This document shows positions 8,858 through 17,527 of a stretch of DNA of 64,000 nucleotides, in pieces; position 1 is the first letter of the stretch, and the number at the start of each line of letters is the position of its first letter. Location of the stretch: NCBI RefSeq assembly GCF_014203835.1, contig NZ_JACHJW010000001.1, positions 3,174,501 to 3,238,500 on the forward strand, given 5' to 3'. The position numbers and the translations under genes are program-made. The notes beneath the pieces are model-generated. The model was not told the DNA's origin. It saw only the letters and a program-made list of their open reading frames with translations, and searched no databases. Origin of the DNA: Micromonospora polyrhachis. Its GTDB lineage: Bacteria; Actinomycetota; Actinomycetes; Mycobacteriales; Micromonosporaceae.

Positions 8858-9661
8858 ATGGTCGCCGACCCGAGATCCGTGCTCACCCGTCCCGCACCCG
8901 CCCCCGACGTCACGGTCCGCTACGGGGACCAGCCCGAACAACTCGCCGACCTGCGCCGACCTGCGGCACCCGCCGACGTGCCCCCACCGCTCGTGGTGGT
9001 GATCCATGGCGGCTTCTGGCGGGCCGAGTACGACCGGTCACACACCGGTCCGCTCGCGGCCGACCTCGCTGCCCAGGGCTATCCGGTGGTCCAGCTGGAA
9101 TACCGGCGCACCGGACAGCCAGATGGGGGCTGGCCAGGGACGATGGCGGATGTGATCACCGGGGTGACCACGCTGCCGGCCCTCTTCGCCGCTGCCCTGC
9201 CGGAGGTGGCACTGGCACCCGGCGGACCCATCCTGCTCGGCCACTCCGCCGGTGGTCACCTCGCGCTGTACTGCGCCGCGAGCGCGCCGGAACACGTACG
9301 TGGGGTCGTGGCGTTGGCCCCCGTCGCCGACCTCGCCGAGGCGTACCGGCTGGATCTGGACGGCGGCGCGGTGGCGGCCCTACTCGGCGGTGGGCCGGAC
9401 GACCTGCCCGACCGGTACGCGGCGGTCGACCCGGTCCGTCGACTGCCGATCCAGGTCCCGACGGTGCTGATACATGGCGTTCGGGACGAACAGGTCCCGA
9501 TCGGGATGAGTCGCCGGTACGTCGACCTCGCCCGATCGGCTGGCGACGATGTGCGACTGGTCGAACTTGCCGGCTGTGAGCACTACGGTCTCATCGACCC
9601 CACCGCGTCGGCCTGGTTACACGTGTCGATGGCGATACGGTCGCTGTCGCGTCGACGGTAG
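8858..9661 (+). CDS. Alpha/beta hydrolase
   Basis: 267-residue esterase-like protein of the BD-FAE / kynurenine formamidase-like type. The oxyanion motif is HGGFW, the nucleophile elbow GHSAGG, the acid Asp in GVRDEQVP and the His in GCEHYGLIDP. No signal peptide is seen, so it should be cytoplasmic. The natural substrate is unknown. ATG 8858 was chosen because homology begins shortly after it; upstream sequence is the repeat region. It is divergent from bpa. Confidence 0.85.
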   Translation: MVADPRSVLTRPAPAPDVTVRYGDQPEQLADLRRPAAPADVPPPLVVVIHGGFWRAEYDRSHTGPLAADLAAQGYPVVQLEYRRTGQPDGGWPGTMADVITGVTTLPALFAAALPEVALAPGGPILLGHSAGGHLALYCAASAPEHVRGVVALAPVADLAEAYRLDLDGGAVAALLGGGPDDLPDRYAAVDPVRRLPIQVPTVLIHGVRDEQVPIGMSRRYVDLARSAGDDVRLVELAGCEHYGLIDPTASAWLHVSMAIRSLSRRR

Positions 9662-9737
9662 CGGAATTTACGAAGCCCGCGCACTGGATACAACGCCGTC
9701 GGACGCACTCCTGCCCGTACTCCGGAAGGGAAGATCC

Positions 9738-10937
9738 TTGTCTCAGATAAGCCGCCGGCAGGCACTCAGTTTTCTGGCCGCGCTCGGCGCGGCCGGACTG
9801 ACCACGGCGTGCGGTACCGACAGCGATCCCCGGACCGACCCCCAGCTCAGCGACGATCCGATCAGGATCGGCCTGGTCGCCCCACGAAACGGGGGTGACA
9901 AGCCGATCGGCGACGAGATCGTCAACGGCTTCCGGCTCTACCTCGAACTCAACGACCAACTGCTCGGCGGGCACCCCGTGACCCTGGTGACCGCCGACGA
10001 GGGGGAGACCGTCGCGACCGGCACGGCGGCCGTAGACGACCTGCTCAAACAGGGTGTGCTCGCGCTGACCGGGGTGGCCGGTTCCGCGGTCATGCTCGGC
10101 ATCCGCGACACCGTCGAGCAGGCCCAGGTGCCGTTGGTCGGCTCGAACGCCTCGCCGACCGCCCTCGAAAAGGTGGACTACATCTGGCGCACCTCGTTCC
10201 GGGACGACGAATCCGGCCGGGCCCTCGGGGCGTACGTCGCCAGCCAGCTGGTCCGCGAAGGCAAACTGGTGATCATCGCTCCGGACCACCCCGCCGGCCG
10301 CGACGCGGTCACCGGGCTCCAGGAGAGCTTCGGACGGACTGACCCGCGCCTCGTCGAACCGGTGATCTGGACCGATGCCACCAGCAACCCCACCCCCAGC
10401 ACGTACCGAGCGAAGATCACCCAGTTGACCGCTGCGAAACCGGATGCGATCTTCTGCCCGTACGGCGGGACGGCGGCAATCGCGTTCCTGCGGCAACTTC
10501 GCGCCGCCGGCTACCGCAACCAGGTCTACGGCCCCGGTTCGCTCACCGAGGGCATCGTGCTCGACGAATTCAAACCAGCTGAGATCGAGGGCATCATGAC
10601 CGCCCTGAACTACTCAACCGATTTGACCAACGCGGTCAACCGTCGGTTCGCCTCGGCCTACCGGAAACAGCACGGCGCCTCCCCGACCACGTACGCGGTG
10701 GCCTCGTACGACGCCGCCCAGGTGCTGGACAAGGCGATCCGGATCGCCGGGGTGCGCCCGAGCCCGCAACAGGTCAACGTGGCGCTCGGCAAGGTGGGGC
10801 GGATCGACAGTCCGCGCGGGGTCTGGCAGTTCAACGACTTCCGGACCCCGCTACAGAAGTGGTACCTACGCAACGTCCAGCACGACGGGCAACTCTTGGC
10901 CAACGTACTCGTCAACGAACTGGCGACGCTGGGCTGA
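9738..10937 (+). CDS. ABC transporter substrate-binding protein (branched-chain amino acid type)
   Basis: 399-residue periplasmic-binding-protein-like lipoprotein (Peripla_BP_6 / LivJ type). The N-terminus has twin arginines and a lipobox (SRRQALSFLAAL ... LTTAC), suggesting export by Tat followed by lipidation. The mature part begins IRIGLVAPRNGGDKPIGDEI and has the two-lobed family pattern. TTG 9738 is supported by GGAAGGG 8-10 bases upstream. No permease or ATPase genes lie beside it, so it is an orphan binding protein or a sensor; the ligand is unknown. Confidence 0.85.
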   Translation: MSQISRRQALSFLAALGAAGLTTACGTDSDPRTDPQLSDDPIRIGLVAPRNGGDKPIGDEIVNGFRLYLELNDQLLGGHPVTLVTADEGETVATGTAAVDDLLKQGVLALTGVAGSAVMLGIRDTVEQAQVPLVGSNASPTALEKVDYIWRTSFRDDESGRALGAYVASQLVREGKLVIIAPDHPAGRDAVTGLQESFGRTDPRLVEPVIWTDATSNPTPSTYRAKITQLTAAKPDAIFCPYGGTAAIAFLRQLRAAGYRNQVYGPGSLTEGIVLDEFKPAEIEGIMTALNYSTDLTNAVNRRFASAYRKQHGASPTTYAVASYDAAQVLDKAIRIAGVRPSPQQVNVALGKVGRIDSPRGVWQFNDFRTPLQKWYLRNVQHDGQLLANVLVNELATLG

Positions 10938-11031
10938 GCATTCTGGTGGGGTAAGGAAGGAGGGCCCCTTCTTATCGCTTAGCGCCTTGGCAGGGAGGGG
11001 TCTGCCTCGCACCACACCCGGGCGGCGCTGC

Positions 11032-11856
11032 TCAGTGCCGCAGTTCGGCGACACAGCACTTGACGCTGCCCCCGCCCTTACGCAGCTCCGTCAGCTCGAC
11101 GGGGACCGGGGTGTAACCGGCCGCTTCGAGCTTGGCCGCCAGCCCGGTCGCCGCACTGTTGAGTACGACGTTCCTGCCGTCGCTGACCAGGTTCAGCCCG
11201 AAGGCGAATGCGTCGACCTCGTCGGCGATCACCGCGTCGGGGAAGAGCTGCACGAGCACCCGCTGGGCAGCGTGGGAGAACGCCCCGGGAAAGTAGCTGA
11301 TGGTGCGGTCGTCGAGGACGGTCAGCGCGGTGTCCAGGTGGTAGAAGCGCGGGTCGACCAGACGCAGGGACACCACCGGCCGACCCAGCACCTCCTGCGC
11401 CTCGGCGTGCGCGACCGGCTCGGTACGGAAGCCGTACCCGGCCAGGATCAGTCCACCATGTGCCTCGGGCAGGTAGGCGAAGTCACCCTCCCCCTCGTTG
11501 GTTTCCGCCGCCGCGACGTACCGCCAGCCGTGCGTCTCGTAGAACGCCTGGTGAGCCTGGGCCTCGGCCGTCCGCTGCTCGTGCTTGAAACGGGCACCGT
11601 AGACGGTGCCGTCGACCACGAACGCCCCGTTGGCCGCATAGACCATGTCCGGCAGGCCCGCCTCGGGGGTGAGCAGGTGCACGGTGTGGCCGAGACCTAC
11701 CAGGGTCTCGCGTAGCCGGCCCCACTGGTGGACCGCCGACGTTCGATCGACCGAGACCGCCGGGTCCATCCATGGGTTGATCGCGTACGTCACTTCGAAG
11801 TGCTCCGGCGAACACATGAGAAATGTCCGCTTTCGGGGGATCTGCTGGTGGCTCAC
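11032..11856 (-). CDS. ddaH: Dimethylarginine dimethylaminohydrolase-like amidinohydrolase
   Basis: 274-residue enzyme of the guanidino-group-modifying superfamily. The conserved opening YAINPWMDP, the catalytic His in RFYHLDTAL and the C-terminal catalytic Cys in GGGSVKCCV are all present. It is expected to hydrolyse methylarginines or a related guanidine to citrulline plus amine. GTG 11856 gives a short N-terminal extension before MCSPEHFEVT (ATG about 42 bases downstream is an alternative); neither has a clear ribosome site. It is divergent from an Lrp-type regulator, which likely controls it. Confidence 0.85.
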   Translation of the reverse strand: MSHQQIPRKRTFLMCSPEHFEVTYAINPWMDPAVSVDRTSAVHQWGRLRETLVGLGHTVHLLTPEAGLPDMVYAANGAFVVDGTVYGARFKHEQRTAEAQAHQAFYETHGWRYVAAAETNEGEGDFAYLPEAHGGLILAGYGFRTEPVAHAEAQEVLGRPVVSLRLVDPRFYHLDTALTVLDDRTISYFPGAFSHAAQRVLVQLFPDAVIADEVDAFAFGLNLVSDGRNVVLNSAATGLAAKLEAAGYTPVPVELTELRKGGGSVKCCVAELRH

Positions 11857-11924
11857 GGACACCAAGAGTAGGTAGGCTGAACTTTCGATAACAGCCGTAA
11901 GCATTGCTTCCGAGAGGCGAAACG
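11857..11924. promoter_or_regulatory. Shared promoter/operator region of ddaH and the Lrp gene
   Basis: 68 bp between divergent starts, AT-richer than its surroundings. It contains the inverted repeat GGCTG (11875-11879) / CAGCC (11892-11896) around the AT-rich centre AACTTTCGATAA, a plausible Lrp/AsnC half-site pair. Confidence 0.4.
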
Positions 11925-12383
11925 TTGCAGATCGACGAGGTAGACCAGCGAATCATTGCACTACTGGTCGCCGACGCGCGTTCCTCGTACGCGGACATCG
12001 GAGCCCGGGTGTCACTCTCCGCTCCCGCAGTCAAGCGGCGGGTGGACCGACTCCGGTCGGCCGGCGTCATCCGGGGATTCACCGCCGTCGTCGACCCGGC
12101 CGCGGTCGGTTGGAACACCGAGGCGTTCGTCGAGTTGTTCTGCACCGGTCGGACCACCCCGGCACAGATCGCGGTGGCGACTCGGCGTCACCCCGAGGTC
12201 GTCGGCTCCTACACCGTCTCCGGCGAGGCCGACGCGTTGGTCCACCTACGGGCGGCCGACATCGGCCATCTGGAACAGGCGCTGGAACGGCTGCGGGCCG
12301 AACCGTTCGTCACCTCGACCCGAAGCATGATCGTGTTGTCTCGGCTCGTCGAGTCGCCGACCGTCGTACCGGCACCCGGCTGA
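11925..12383 (+). CDS. Lrp/AsnC family transcriptional regulator
   Basis: 152-residue feast/famine regulator. An N-terminal helix-turn-helix (LQIDEVDQRIIALLVADARS through SAPAVKRRVDRLRSAGVIRGF) is followed by an RAM/ACT-like ligand domain (residues about 70-145). TTG 11925 has GAGAGG 7 bases upstream; TTG 11904 in frame has none. Divergent placement against ddaH suggests it senses arginine-related metabolites and controls that gene, which is inference from context. Confidence 0.88.
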   Translation: MQIDEVDQRIIALLVADARSSYADIGARVSLSAPAVKRRVDRLRSAGVIRGFTAVVDPAAVGWNTEAFVELFCTGRTTPAQIAVATRRHPEVVGSYTVSGEADALVHLRAADIGHLEQALERLRAEPFVTSTRSMIVLSRLVESPTVVPAPG

Positions 12384-12435
12384 ATCAATCAGCGAACGGG
12401 GGAACCTGTCCGGTTCCCGCTCCGTCGAAAGGCCC

Positions 12436-12618
12436 ATGAGTAACATCCGGGGCTTTCGATCCGCCGACCGTCGCCGGCCTCGGCCAGTCCGCGCTGACAT
12501 CGCCCCGGCCGGAGGGCTGGTCCTGGTCAACGGCGTGCTCCGGACCGTTTCGGATGCCAGTCTCCGAGGCAACGACGTGTCAACGACGGCCACGCTCGGC
12601 CGGCTACCCATGACGTGA
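12436..12618 (+). CDS. Possible small protein
   Basis: 60-codon frame starting ATG with GAAAGG 5 bases upstream, between the Lrp gene and a strong terminator. The sequence is Arg-rich at the N-terminus and has no recognisable motif. The ribosome site and the terminator immediately downstream (12634) are the only support; it may be non-coding leader or a small RNA instead. Confidence 0.3.
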   Translation: MSNIRGFRSADRRRPRPVRADIAPAGGLVLVNGVLRTVSDASLRGNDVSTTATLGRLPMT

Positions 12619-12633
12619 CTCCTCCCCTGAAAG

Positions 12634-12668
12634 AGGTGGGGCCCGGTCTCGGGTTCCGGGCCCCACCT
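12634..12668. terminator. Strong GC hairpin terminator
   Basis: A perfect 13-bp stem (AGGTGGGGCCCGG at 12634-12646, complement at 12656-12668) with a 9-base loop lies between converging genes. No T-run follows; it probably serves both directions. Confidence 0.75.
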
Positions 12669-12673
12669 CCCCC

Positions 12674-12719
12674 CTCCAGGAGTCAGAGATAGATCCCTCC
12701 AGGAGTCAGAGATACATCC
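12674..12719. repeat. 23-bp tandem duplication at a gene 3' end
   Basis: Two copies of CTCCAGGAGTCAGAGATA plus flanking bases, 23 bp apart (12674 and 12697). The second copy contains the stop codon and last codons of the minus-strand gene at 12706, so the gene end has been duplicated. Confidence 0.7.
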
Positions 12720-13812
12720 CGGTCCGGTGCTCGCCGGAATCCCGTCGGCCGCCCTTGTCGCCCTCACCGAAGAATCGCTTGCCACCGAACTCGCCGTGTA
12801 GCCGGTCGTCCAACTCGTCGGCAAGGCCGGTCATCACCTGGACGGCGAGCATCAGATGGCTGGCTTGGAAGTTACGGCCGAAGACCGGGATCGAGGCCCA
12901 AACGGTGTCGTCGGTGCAGTAGAGCCGACCGATCGGCATCCGGTTGGTCAACTCGGAAAGCTTGACGTAGAGCTGCTCGGTCGGTTCGACCTCGGTCAGC
13001 ACCGGCGAGAAGACATCGACCAGCGGCGGGTTGTCCCGGACCCGTACGAACACCATCGCGGAGCCGGCCCGGATGTTGATGTCGCCGTCGGAGTCGACCT
13101 GGAGTTGTTCCGACGACGACTTGAGCATGGCGGAGACCACCGTACGGACCCGCTCGGGTAGCGGGAGCGACTCCTCGACGGCGGCCTGGGCGGCCTGGGC
13201 CGACTCCGACGCCTCGTCGAGTTCCAGGGCGAGGCTCTGGTCCGCCGCCACCTCGGGACGGGCGGTGCCGAGCGGCTCGACGGCGATCGGCTCGTCAGAC
13301 TCGTCGTGCACCAGGTAGACGAGGAACGCGGGGTGCGGCGCACCGTAGACGTCCCGCAACGTACGAGAGACCGTGGTGGCGAGACGGGTAGCCGAGTTGA
13401 CGTTGGCGCTCAGTCCAAAGTGCTCGCCGGAGCCGGCGACCACCCCGGGTGGCGACCAGCCAAGCGCGATCATGTCGGCTACGGCGGAACGATCCAACCG
13501 GTAGCCCTGCGGCAACACCGAGTTGCCGACCGCCCGCGCGCCGACCTGCCCTTCGCTGGCCGCCTCGATGCTCACCGAGTAGATGGCGTCGTCGGTGCCC
13601 GATGCGGTGGGGTCGAGAGTCACGTCGACGCGCGCCCCCGCAGGTAGCGTCCGTACGCAGGCAGCCAGGGCACGGGCGAACTCCTGCCACGCTTCGGTCA
13701 CCTTGGACCGCAGGTCGGCGGTGGTCGGCTCGTCGAGCAGGACCGACTCGTGGTGAGCGGAGAAGTGGTCTTCGGCCGCGTCTTTCTCGGTCACCGGGGG
13801 GTGGTTTGCCAT
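12706..13812 (-). CDS. YbjN / type III-chaperone-like protein
   Basis: 368-residue acidic protein with two alpha/beta units: residues about 35-190 and a C-terminal unit about 215-340 containing MLKSSSEQLQVDSDGDINIR and AMVFVRVRDNPPLVDVFSPV. The layout resembles the actinobacterial two-domain proteins assigned to the YbjN/TY-Chap (peptide-binding chaperone) fold. No catalytic motif or signal peptide is seen. ATG 13812 has GGAGG 8 bases upstream; GTG 13815 is adjacent. Assignment is from overall pattern, not a signature motif. Confidence 0.55.
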   Translation of the reverse strand: MANHPPVTEKDAAEDHFSAHHESVLLDEPTTADLRSKVTEAWQEFARALAACVRTLPAGARVDVTLDPTASGTDDAIYSVSIEAASEGQVGARAVGNSVLPQGYRLDRSAVADMIALGWSPPGVVAGSGEHFGLSANVNSATRLATTVSRTLRDVYGAPHPAFLVYLVHDESDEPIAVEPLGTARPEVAADQSLALELDEASESAQAAQAAVEESLPLPERVRTVVSAMLKSSSEQLQVDSDGDINIRAGSAMVFVRVRDNPPLVDVFSPVLTEVEPTEQLYVKLSELTNRMPIGRLYCTDDTVWASIPVFGRNFQASHLMLAVQVMTGLADELDDRLHGEFGGKRFFGEGDKGGRRDSGEHRTGMYL

Positions 13813-13940
13813 CACGATCGCCTCCGTCCGTCAGGCACCCACACCCTATCCAGAGGGTGACCGGTGGGGCACAGCCCGGACCCCGATCGGACACTCAGCA
13901 ACGCACCCAGCGAGCCCGAAGTTCAGGGAAGGCCCAGCTT

Positions 13941-14055
13941 CGGGTCACCGTTCGGAGCCGCGAGTCACGTCAGCCGAGCCGCGAGTCACGTCAGCCCCGG
14001 GTCACCGTTCGGAGCCGCGAGTCACGTCAGCCCCGGGTCACCGTTCGGAGCCGCG
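13941..14055. repeat. 36-bp tandem repeat over the DUF6457 stop codon
   Basis: Units beginning CGGGTCACCGTTCGGAGCCG start at 13941, 13998 and 14034; the first is followed by an extra 21-bp partial copy (GAGCCGCGAGTCACGTCAGCC). The last unit contains the minus-strand stop codon at 14038-14040. Confidence 0.85.
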
Positions 14056-14301
14056 CACCGGGTCAGGTTCGGCGTCCGGCCAGTCCCGGGCCAGGTCAGC
14101 GAGGCGGGCCGCCGCCTCGGCCGGGTCCGCACCGCGCCCCACCGCAACACCGAGCAGGTACGCCGCCACCGGCGCCCCCGGACGGAGCACCTGGTGCGCG
14201 ACGTCCCGAGCCAGGTCGAGCACGACTTTCACCTCCACCCCGGCTGGATCGAGGCCCAGCTCGGCGCAGGCAGCCGACACCCAGTTGTCCATGACCGTCA
14301 T
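14038..14301 (-). CDS. DUF6457 domain-containing protein
   Basis: 87-residue small helical protein with the pattern LDLARDVAHQVLRPGAPVAAYLLG, as in small proteins found beside mobA in actinomycetes. The ATG at 14301 overlaps the mobA stop as ATGA and GAGGAG lies 8 bases upstream, so it is translationally coupled to mobA. This suggests a role in molybdenum cofactor handling, but no activity can be read from the sequence. Confidence 0.7.
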   Translation of the reverse strand: MTVMDNWVSAACAELGLDPAGVEVKVVLDLARDVAHQVLRPGAPVAAYLLGVAVGRGADPAEAAARLADLARDWPDAEPDPVRGSER

Positions 14302-14924
14302 CGATTCCACTCCTCTGCCCGGCGTACGTCGTCGTCAGTGTCGCAGTCGAACCACGGGGGCGGCCCCGAACCAGCCCAGGAAACCTCTACCACCCGCAAT
14401 CGGGACAGCAGCGCCCGCATCGATGCGCCGGCCAGGGTGTCGCCCCGCGCGGCGCGCTCAGTGCGCAGTCGGTCGATCGCCGCCCGCAACGCGTCGGTAC
14501 GCCACACCCCGCAGAGCGGCTGCCGTCGGCCGGTGTCGTCGAGATAGACCACGCCGTCGGCACCCGATGCGTCCAGCCTCTCCGCCAGCTGCCGGATCGC
14601 CTCGCCGGTCAGCATCGGCAGGTCACCGGCGAGCAGGGCCGTGGTGGCTACCGCCGGGTCGACCAGGGCCAGGCCGGCGGCGGTTGCGGCAACCGGTCCA
14701 CCACCCGGCGGATCTTCCCGGGTTACCCGGACGTCGGTCGGCAGATCGCTATCGACACCAGAGGTACGTCCCGGGCCCACGACGATCCGCGGCACACACC
14801 CGGCAACAGCGTCGAGCACCCGGTCCCGCATCGGTCGACCGCCCACCGGCATCGCCGGTTTGTCGGCACCACCCATCCGGCGGGCAGCGCCCCCGGTCAG
14901 CACCACCGCCGCGAAGCCCGTCAT
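14298..14924 (-). CDS. mobA: Molybdenum cofactor guanylyltransferase
   Basis: 208-residue nucleotidyltransferase adding GMP to molybdopterin to give the MGD cofactor used by formate dehydrogenase-type enzymes. The GTP-binding signature LTGGAARRMGGADKPAM is at the N-terminus, and DLPMLT and the REDPPGGGPVAA loop follow. The ATG at 14924 starts MTGFAAVVLTGG; the frame upstream is repeat-derived. It is first gene of a two-gene unit with DUF6457 and divergent from fdhD, matching a shared role. Confidence 0.88.
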   Translation of the reverse strand: MTGFAAVVLTGGAARRMGGADKPAMPVGGRPMRDRVLDAVAGCVPRIVVGPGRTSGVDSDLPTDVRVTREDPPGGGPVAATAAGLALVDPAVATTALLAGDLPMLTGEAIRQLAERLDASGADGVVYLDDTGRRQPLCGVWRTDALRAAIDRLRTERAARGDTLAGASMRALLSRLRVVEVSWAGSGPPPWFDCDTDDDVRRAEEWNR

Positions 14925-14939
14925 GCCGCCACCGTAGCC

Positions 14940-15110
14940 CCGCCCAGTCGACCGGCTCCGGGCAGTCCCGTCCATCGGGCCCCGGCAGCCCCGTCCACCG
15001 GGCCCCGGCAGCCCCGCCGACTAAAACGGGCAGTCTTGTCCACCAGGCCCGTCCAGTCCCATCGGCCAAAGCGGGCAGTCCCGTCGATTGGGCCGGACAG
15101 TCCCGCCCGC
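14940..15110. repeat. Degenerate 23-bp-type repeats between mobA and fdhD
   Basis: The 215-bp divergent intergenic region is filled with degenerate copies of a GGGCAGTCCCGTCCA-type unit; the clearest adjacent pair (CGGCAGCCCCGTCCACCGGG) repeats every 23 bp near 14960-15010, and looser copies run on to about 15110. Promoters for both genes must lie in or beside this array. Confidence 0.65.
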
Positions 15111-15139
15111 CTCGCCGCCCGACGGTGGAGGATGGGCCC

Positions 15140-15997
15140 ATGGGCCGTGCCACTGATCGCCGCACCGTGCTGCGCATCGATATCTCCGACTCGGGCGCTG
15201 GTATGCGAGCCTCGGTGCGCCGGCAGGACAGTCTGGCCGCCGAGGAGCCGTTGGAGATCCGGGCCGGGGTGGTCGGGCCGGGTCGTCGGCCACCGCTCGC
15301 GGTCACGATGCGCACGCCTGGACACGATCTGGATCTGGCCATTGGTTTCCTGCTCACCGAAGGACTCATTCGATCCGCCGAGGACGTGGTGACCGCCCAG
15401 TTGTGCGCTGGCGCGGAGACGCCAAACACGTACAACGTGGTAGATGTCGTGCTCGCCGACGACGTACCGGCCCCACAGGTCGATCCGGCCCGAAACTTCT
15501 ACACCACCAGCTCGTGCGGGGTATGCGGTAAGGCGAGCATCGAGGCGGTACGCACCCGGTCCCGCTACGACGTCGCGGCCGACCCGCTCACCGTGCCCGC
15601 CGCCGTACTGGCCGCGTTGCCCGACCGGCTGCGCGCCGCCCAACGCGGATTCGACCGCACCGGTGGGCTGCACGCCGCCGGACTCTTCACCGCCGACGGG
15701 GAATTGGTGATCCTTCGGGAGGATGTCGGTCGGCACAATGCGGTGGACAAGGTAATCGGCTGGGCGGCACGTGAACGACGGCTGCCGTTACGTGGCCAGG
15801 TGCTGTTGGTCTCCGGCCGGGCCAGCTTCGAGTTGACGCAGAAGGCGTGGATGGCCGGGCTGCCAGTGTTGGCCGCCGTCTCCGCACCCAGCACACTCGC
15901 CGCCGACCTGGCCGAGGAGGCCGGGGTAACGTTGGTCGGCTTCCTGCGCGGCAGCACGATGAACGTCTATACGGCACCGGCCCGAGTCACCGTCTGA
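15140..15997 (+). CDS. fdhD: Formate dehydrogenase accessory sulfurtransferase FdhD
   Basis: 285-residue protein that transfers sulfur to the molybdenum cofactor before it is inserted into formate dehydrogenase. The essential Cys pair is in SSCGVCGK (about residue 124), and LHAAGLF and REDVGRHNAVDKVIG are family signatures. ATG 15140 is set by GGAGG 8 bases upstream. Opposite orientation to mobA suggests co-regulation; no formate dehydrogenase gene is in the window. Confidence 0.93.
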   Translation: MGRATDRRTVLRIDISDSGAGMRASVRRQDSLAAEEPLEIRAGVVGPGRRPPLAVTMRTPGHDLDLAIGFLLTEGLIRSAEDVVTAQLCAGAETPNTYNVVDVVLADDVPAPQVDPARNFYTTSSCGVCGKASIEAVRTRSRYDVAADPLTVPAAVLAALPDRLRAAQRGFDRTGGLHAAGLFTADGELVILREDVGRHNAVDKVIGWAARERRLPLRGQVLLVSGRASFELTQKAWMAGLPVLAAVSAPSTLAADLAEEAGVTLVGFLRGSTMNVYTAPARVTV

Positions 15998-16069
15998 TCG
16001 ATTCCGACCGGGCATGCTTCAGCCGACCGCGTGCGTTAACTGATCGCATGTTTTCGTGCTGGCCGCACG

Positions 16070-16132
16070 ATTGATCAGAACGCGAGCTTCAGCTGACCTG
16101 CAATTGATCAGAAAGCGAGCTTCAGCTGACCG
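16070..16132. repeat. 33-bp direct repeat over the DUF4192 stop codon
   Basis: Two near-identical units beginning ATTGATCAGAA start at 16070 and 16103. The second includes the stop codon (16122-16124) of the minus-strand DUF4192 gene, so the gene's last codons are duplicated downstream. Confidence 0.75.
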
Positions 16133-17354
16133 AGGGTCTGCTCCGACGCTGACTGGCCCGGTTCCGGGCAGCTCGGTGTCGGCTGTCCCGATTCCGGGCG
16201 TCCCGGGGCGATCGGTGTCTGCCCGGTCTCCTCCGGTACGGCCCGTGTTCGGTTCCGGGATCGCCCGCCGGACCGCCCGGCCAGCCATCCAGTGTGGATG
16301 GCTGCACACCGTTGTGGAGGATCTCCCCCAGCAGCAACGCCAACGAATAGTCGGGCTGGTCCCGTAAAGCCCGTTCTACCGCGACAGCGGCCAGTGCTCC
16401 GTCCCCCGAACGCCAGGCGGCGAAGGCGAGCAGGCTGGCCGGGGCGGCAACGAGGCCCGGCTCGGCGCGGCGGGTCAGGTCGAGCCAGAGCGTCTGGTGC
16501 CAGTCGACGTCGTCCGTCCGCTCCCAGGCGTGGTCACGGACCGGCAGGTGGGTGAGGAGGACGCTGAGCCAGGCCGCCTCGTCGTCGGTGAGCCGACCTC
16601 CCGTGCGCTGCCGCTCCATCGCCGTTCGAATCGCCGATTCACCGGCTCGGCCCAGTGCTCGCTCGCCGAGCAGGTCCGCCGATGGGGCCGCGTTGATCAG
16701 GGTGGCTGCGCGACTCTGGGCTCGCCGGGTGGCCTGGTGCATCGACTCGCGTACCGGGCCGTCCACGGGAGCGACCTGCCGGACGAGGGTTGCCCGATCG
16801 GGCAACGCCACCTTGCCGGCGAAGGTCGCGGCGGCGGCGATCGGGCTGGCCGTCGGGTCGTACCGGTTGCCTTCCGGCGGGCAGCATTCCGGCGTGACAC
16901 AGAAGTAGGACCAGTAGCGCCTATCAGTCACGCGCAGGACGTCGAGCACCAGCAGTCCGGCGATCTCCAGGGCGGGGCGTACCGCGTCGACGGCCGGGGT
17001 GACCCGCTCGGCGGGACCGTAGCCGACCACGACCGCCGCGTCAGCGTCTTGTCGGGTAACGACCTCCGTGATGTATTTGGCGACCTCCCGCGCCGCTGCC
17101 GCGATCCCGGAGAGTGTGTCTCCTCCGCTCTGCCCTCCTGACATCGCCAGGTCAGGGGGGAGGGAAAGGTCAGGCGGGAAGGGGCGGACCGACCCGTCGG
17201 GTAGGTCGGCTCGCGCGACGAAGACGACCCGTTTCTCCCGGAGCGCGACCACCACCAGACTGTCGGCGGGGTGGAAGCCCAGCAGGTAGGGCACGGCGGC
17301 GAGCAGGTCGGCCGGGGAGCGTACGGACAGAAGTGGCAGGTCAGCAGGATCCAT
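16122..17354 (-). CDS. DUF4192 domain-containing protein
   Basis: 410-residue actinobacterial protein of unknown function. The family start is LLSVRSPADLLAAVPYLLGF with HPADSLVVVAL. The globular part ends near residue 345; the remaining 60 residues are an Arg/Pro/His-rich tail that looks like translated repeat sequence (RRSRPSVS end) and is probably an expansion rather than a domain. ATG 17354 is the only sensible start. No enzymatic motif is visible. Confidence 0.85.
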   Translation of the reverse strand: MDPADLPLLSVRSPADLLAAVPYLLGFHPADSLVVVALREKRVVFVARADLPDGSVRPFPPDLSLPPDLAMSGGQSGGDTLSGIAAAAREVAKYITEVVTRQDADAAVVVGYGPAERVTPAVDAVRPALEIAGLLVLDVLRVTDRRYWSYFCVTPECCPPEGNRYDPTASPIAAAATFAGKVALPDRATLVRQVAPVDGPVRESMHQATRRAQSRAATLINAAPSADLLGERALGRAGESAIRTAMERQRTGGRLTDDEAAWLSVLLTHLPVRDHAWERTDDVDWHQTLWLDLTRRAEPGLVAAPASLLAFAAWRSGDGALAAVAVERALRDQPDYSLALLLGEILHNGVQPSTLDGWPGGPAGDPGTEHGPYRRRPGRHRSPRDARNRDSRHRAARNRASQRRSRPSVS

Positions 17355-17527
17355 GTGGGGAGCGTGCTATCGACCTTCGATGATCGGAAGACCGTCTACG
17401 AAGCCTGTGGACGACACGCATCCTGTCCACAGATACGGAGCGTAGTCACCCTGGTCAACGTACATATTGACCGCAGTCAAAACGATGCTGGCGCCCATTG
17501 GTCCGGGAAAACGGATACCTTGCCCTG

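Noticed and set aside
13941-14055. Possible CRISPR array
   Set aside because: Repeats are contiguous without unique spacers, and no cas genes are present anywhere in the window.
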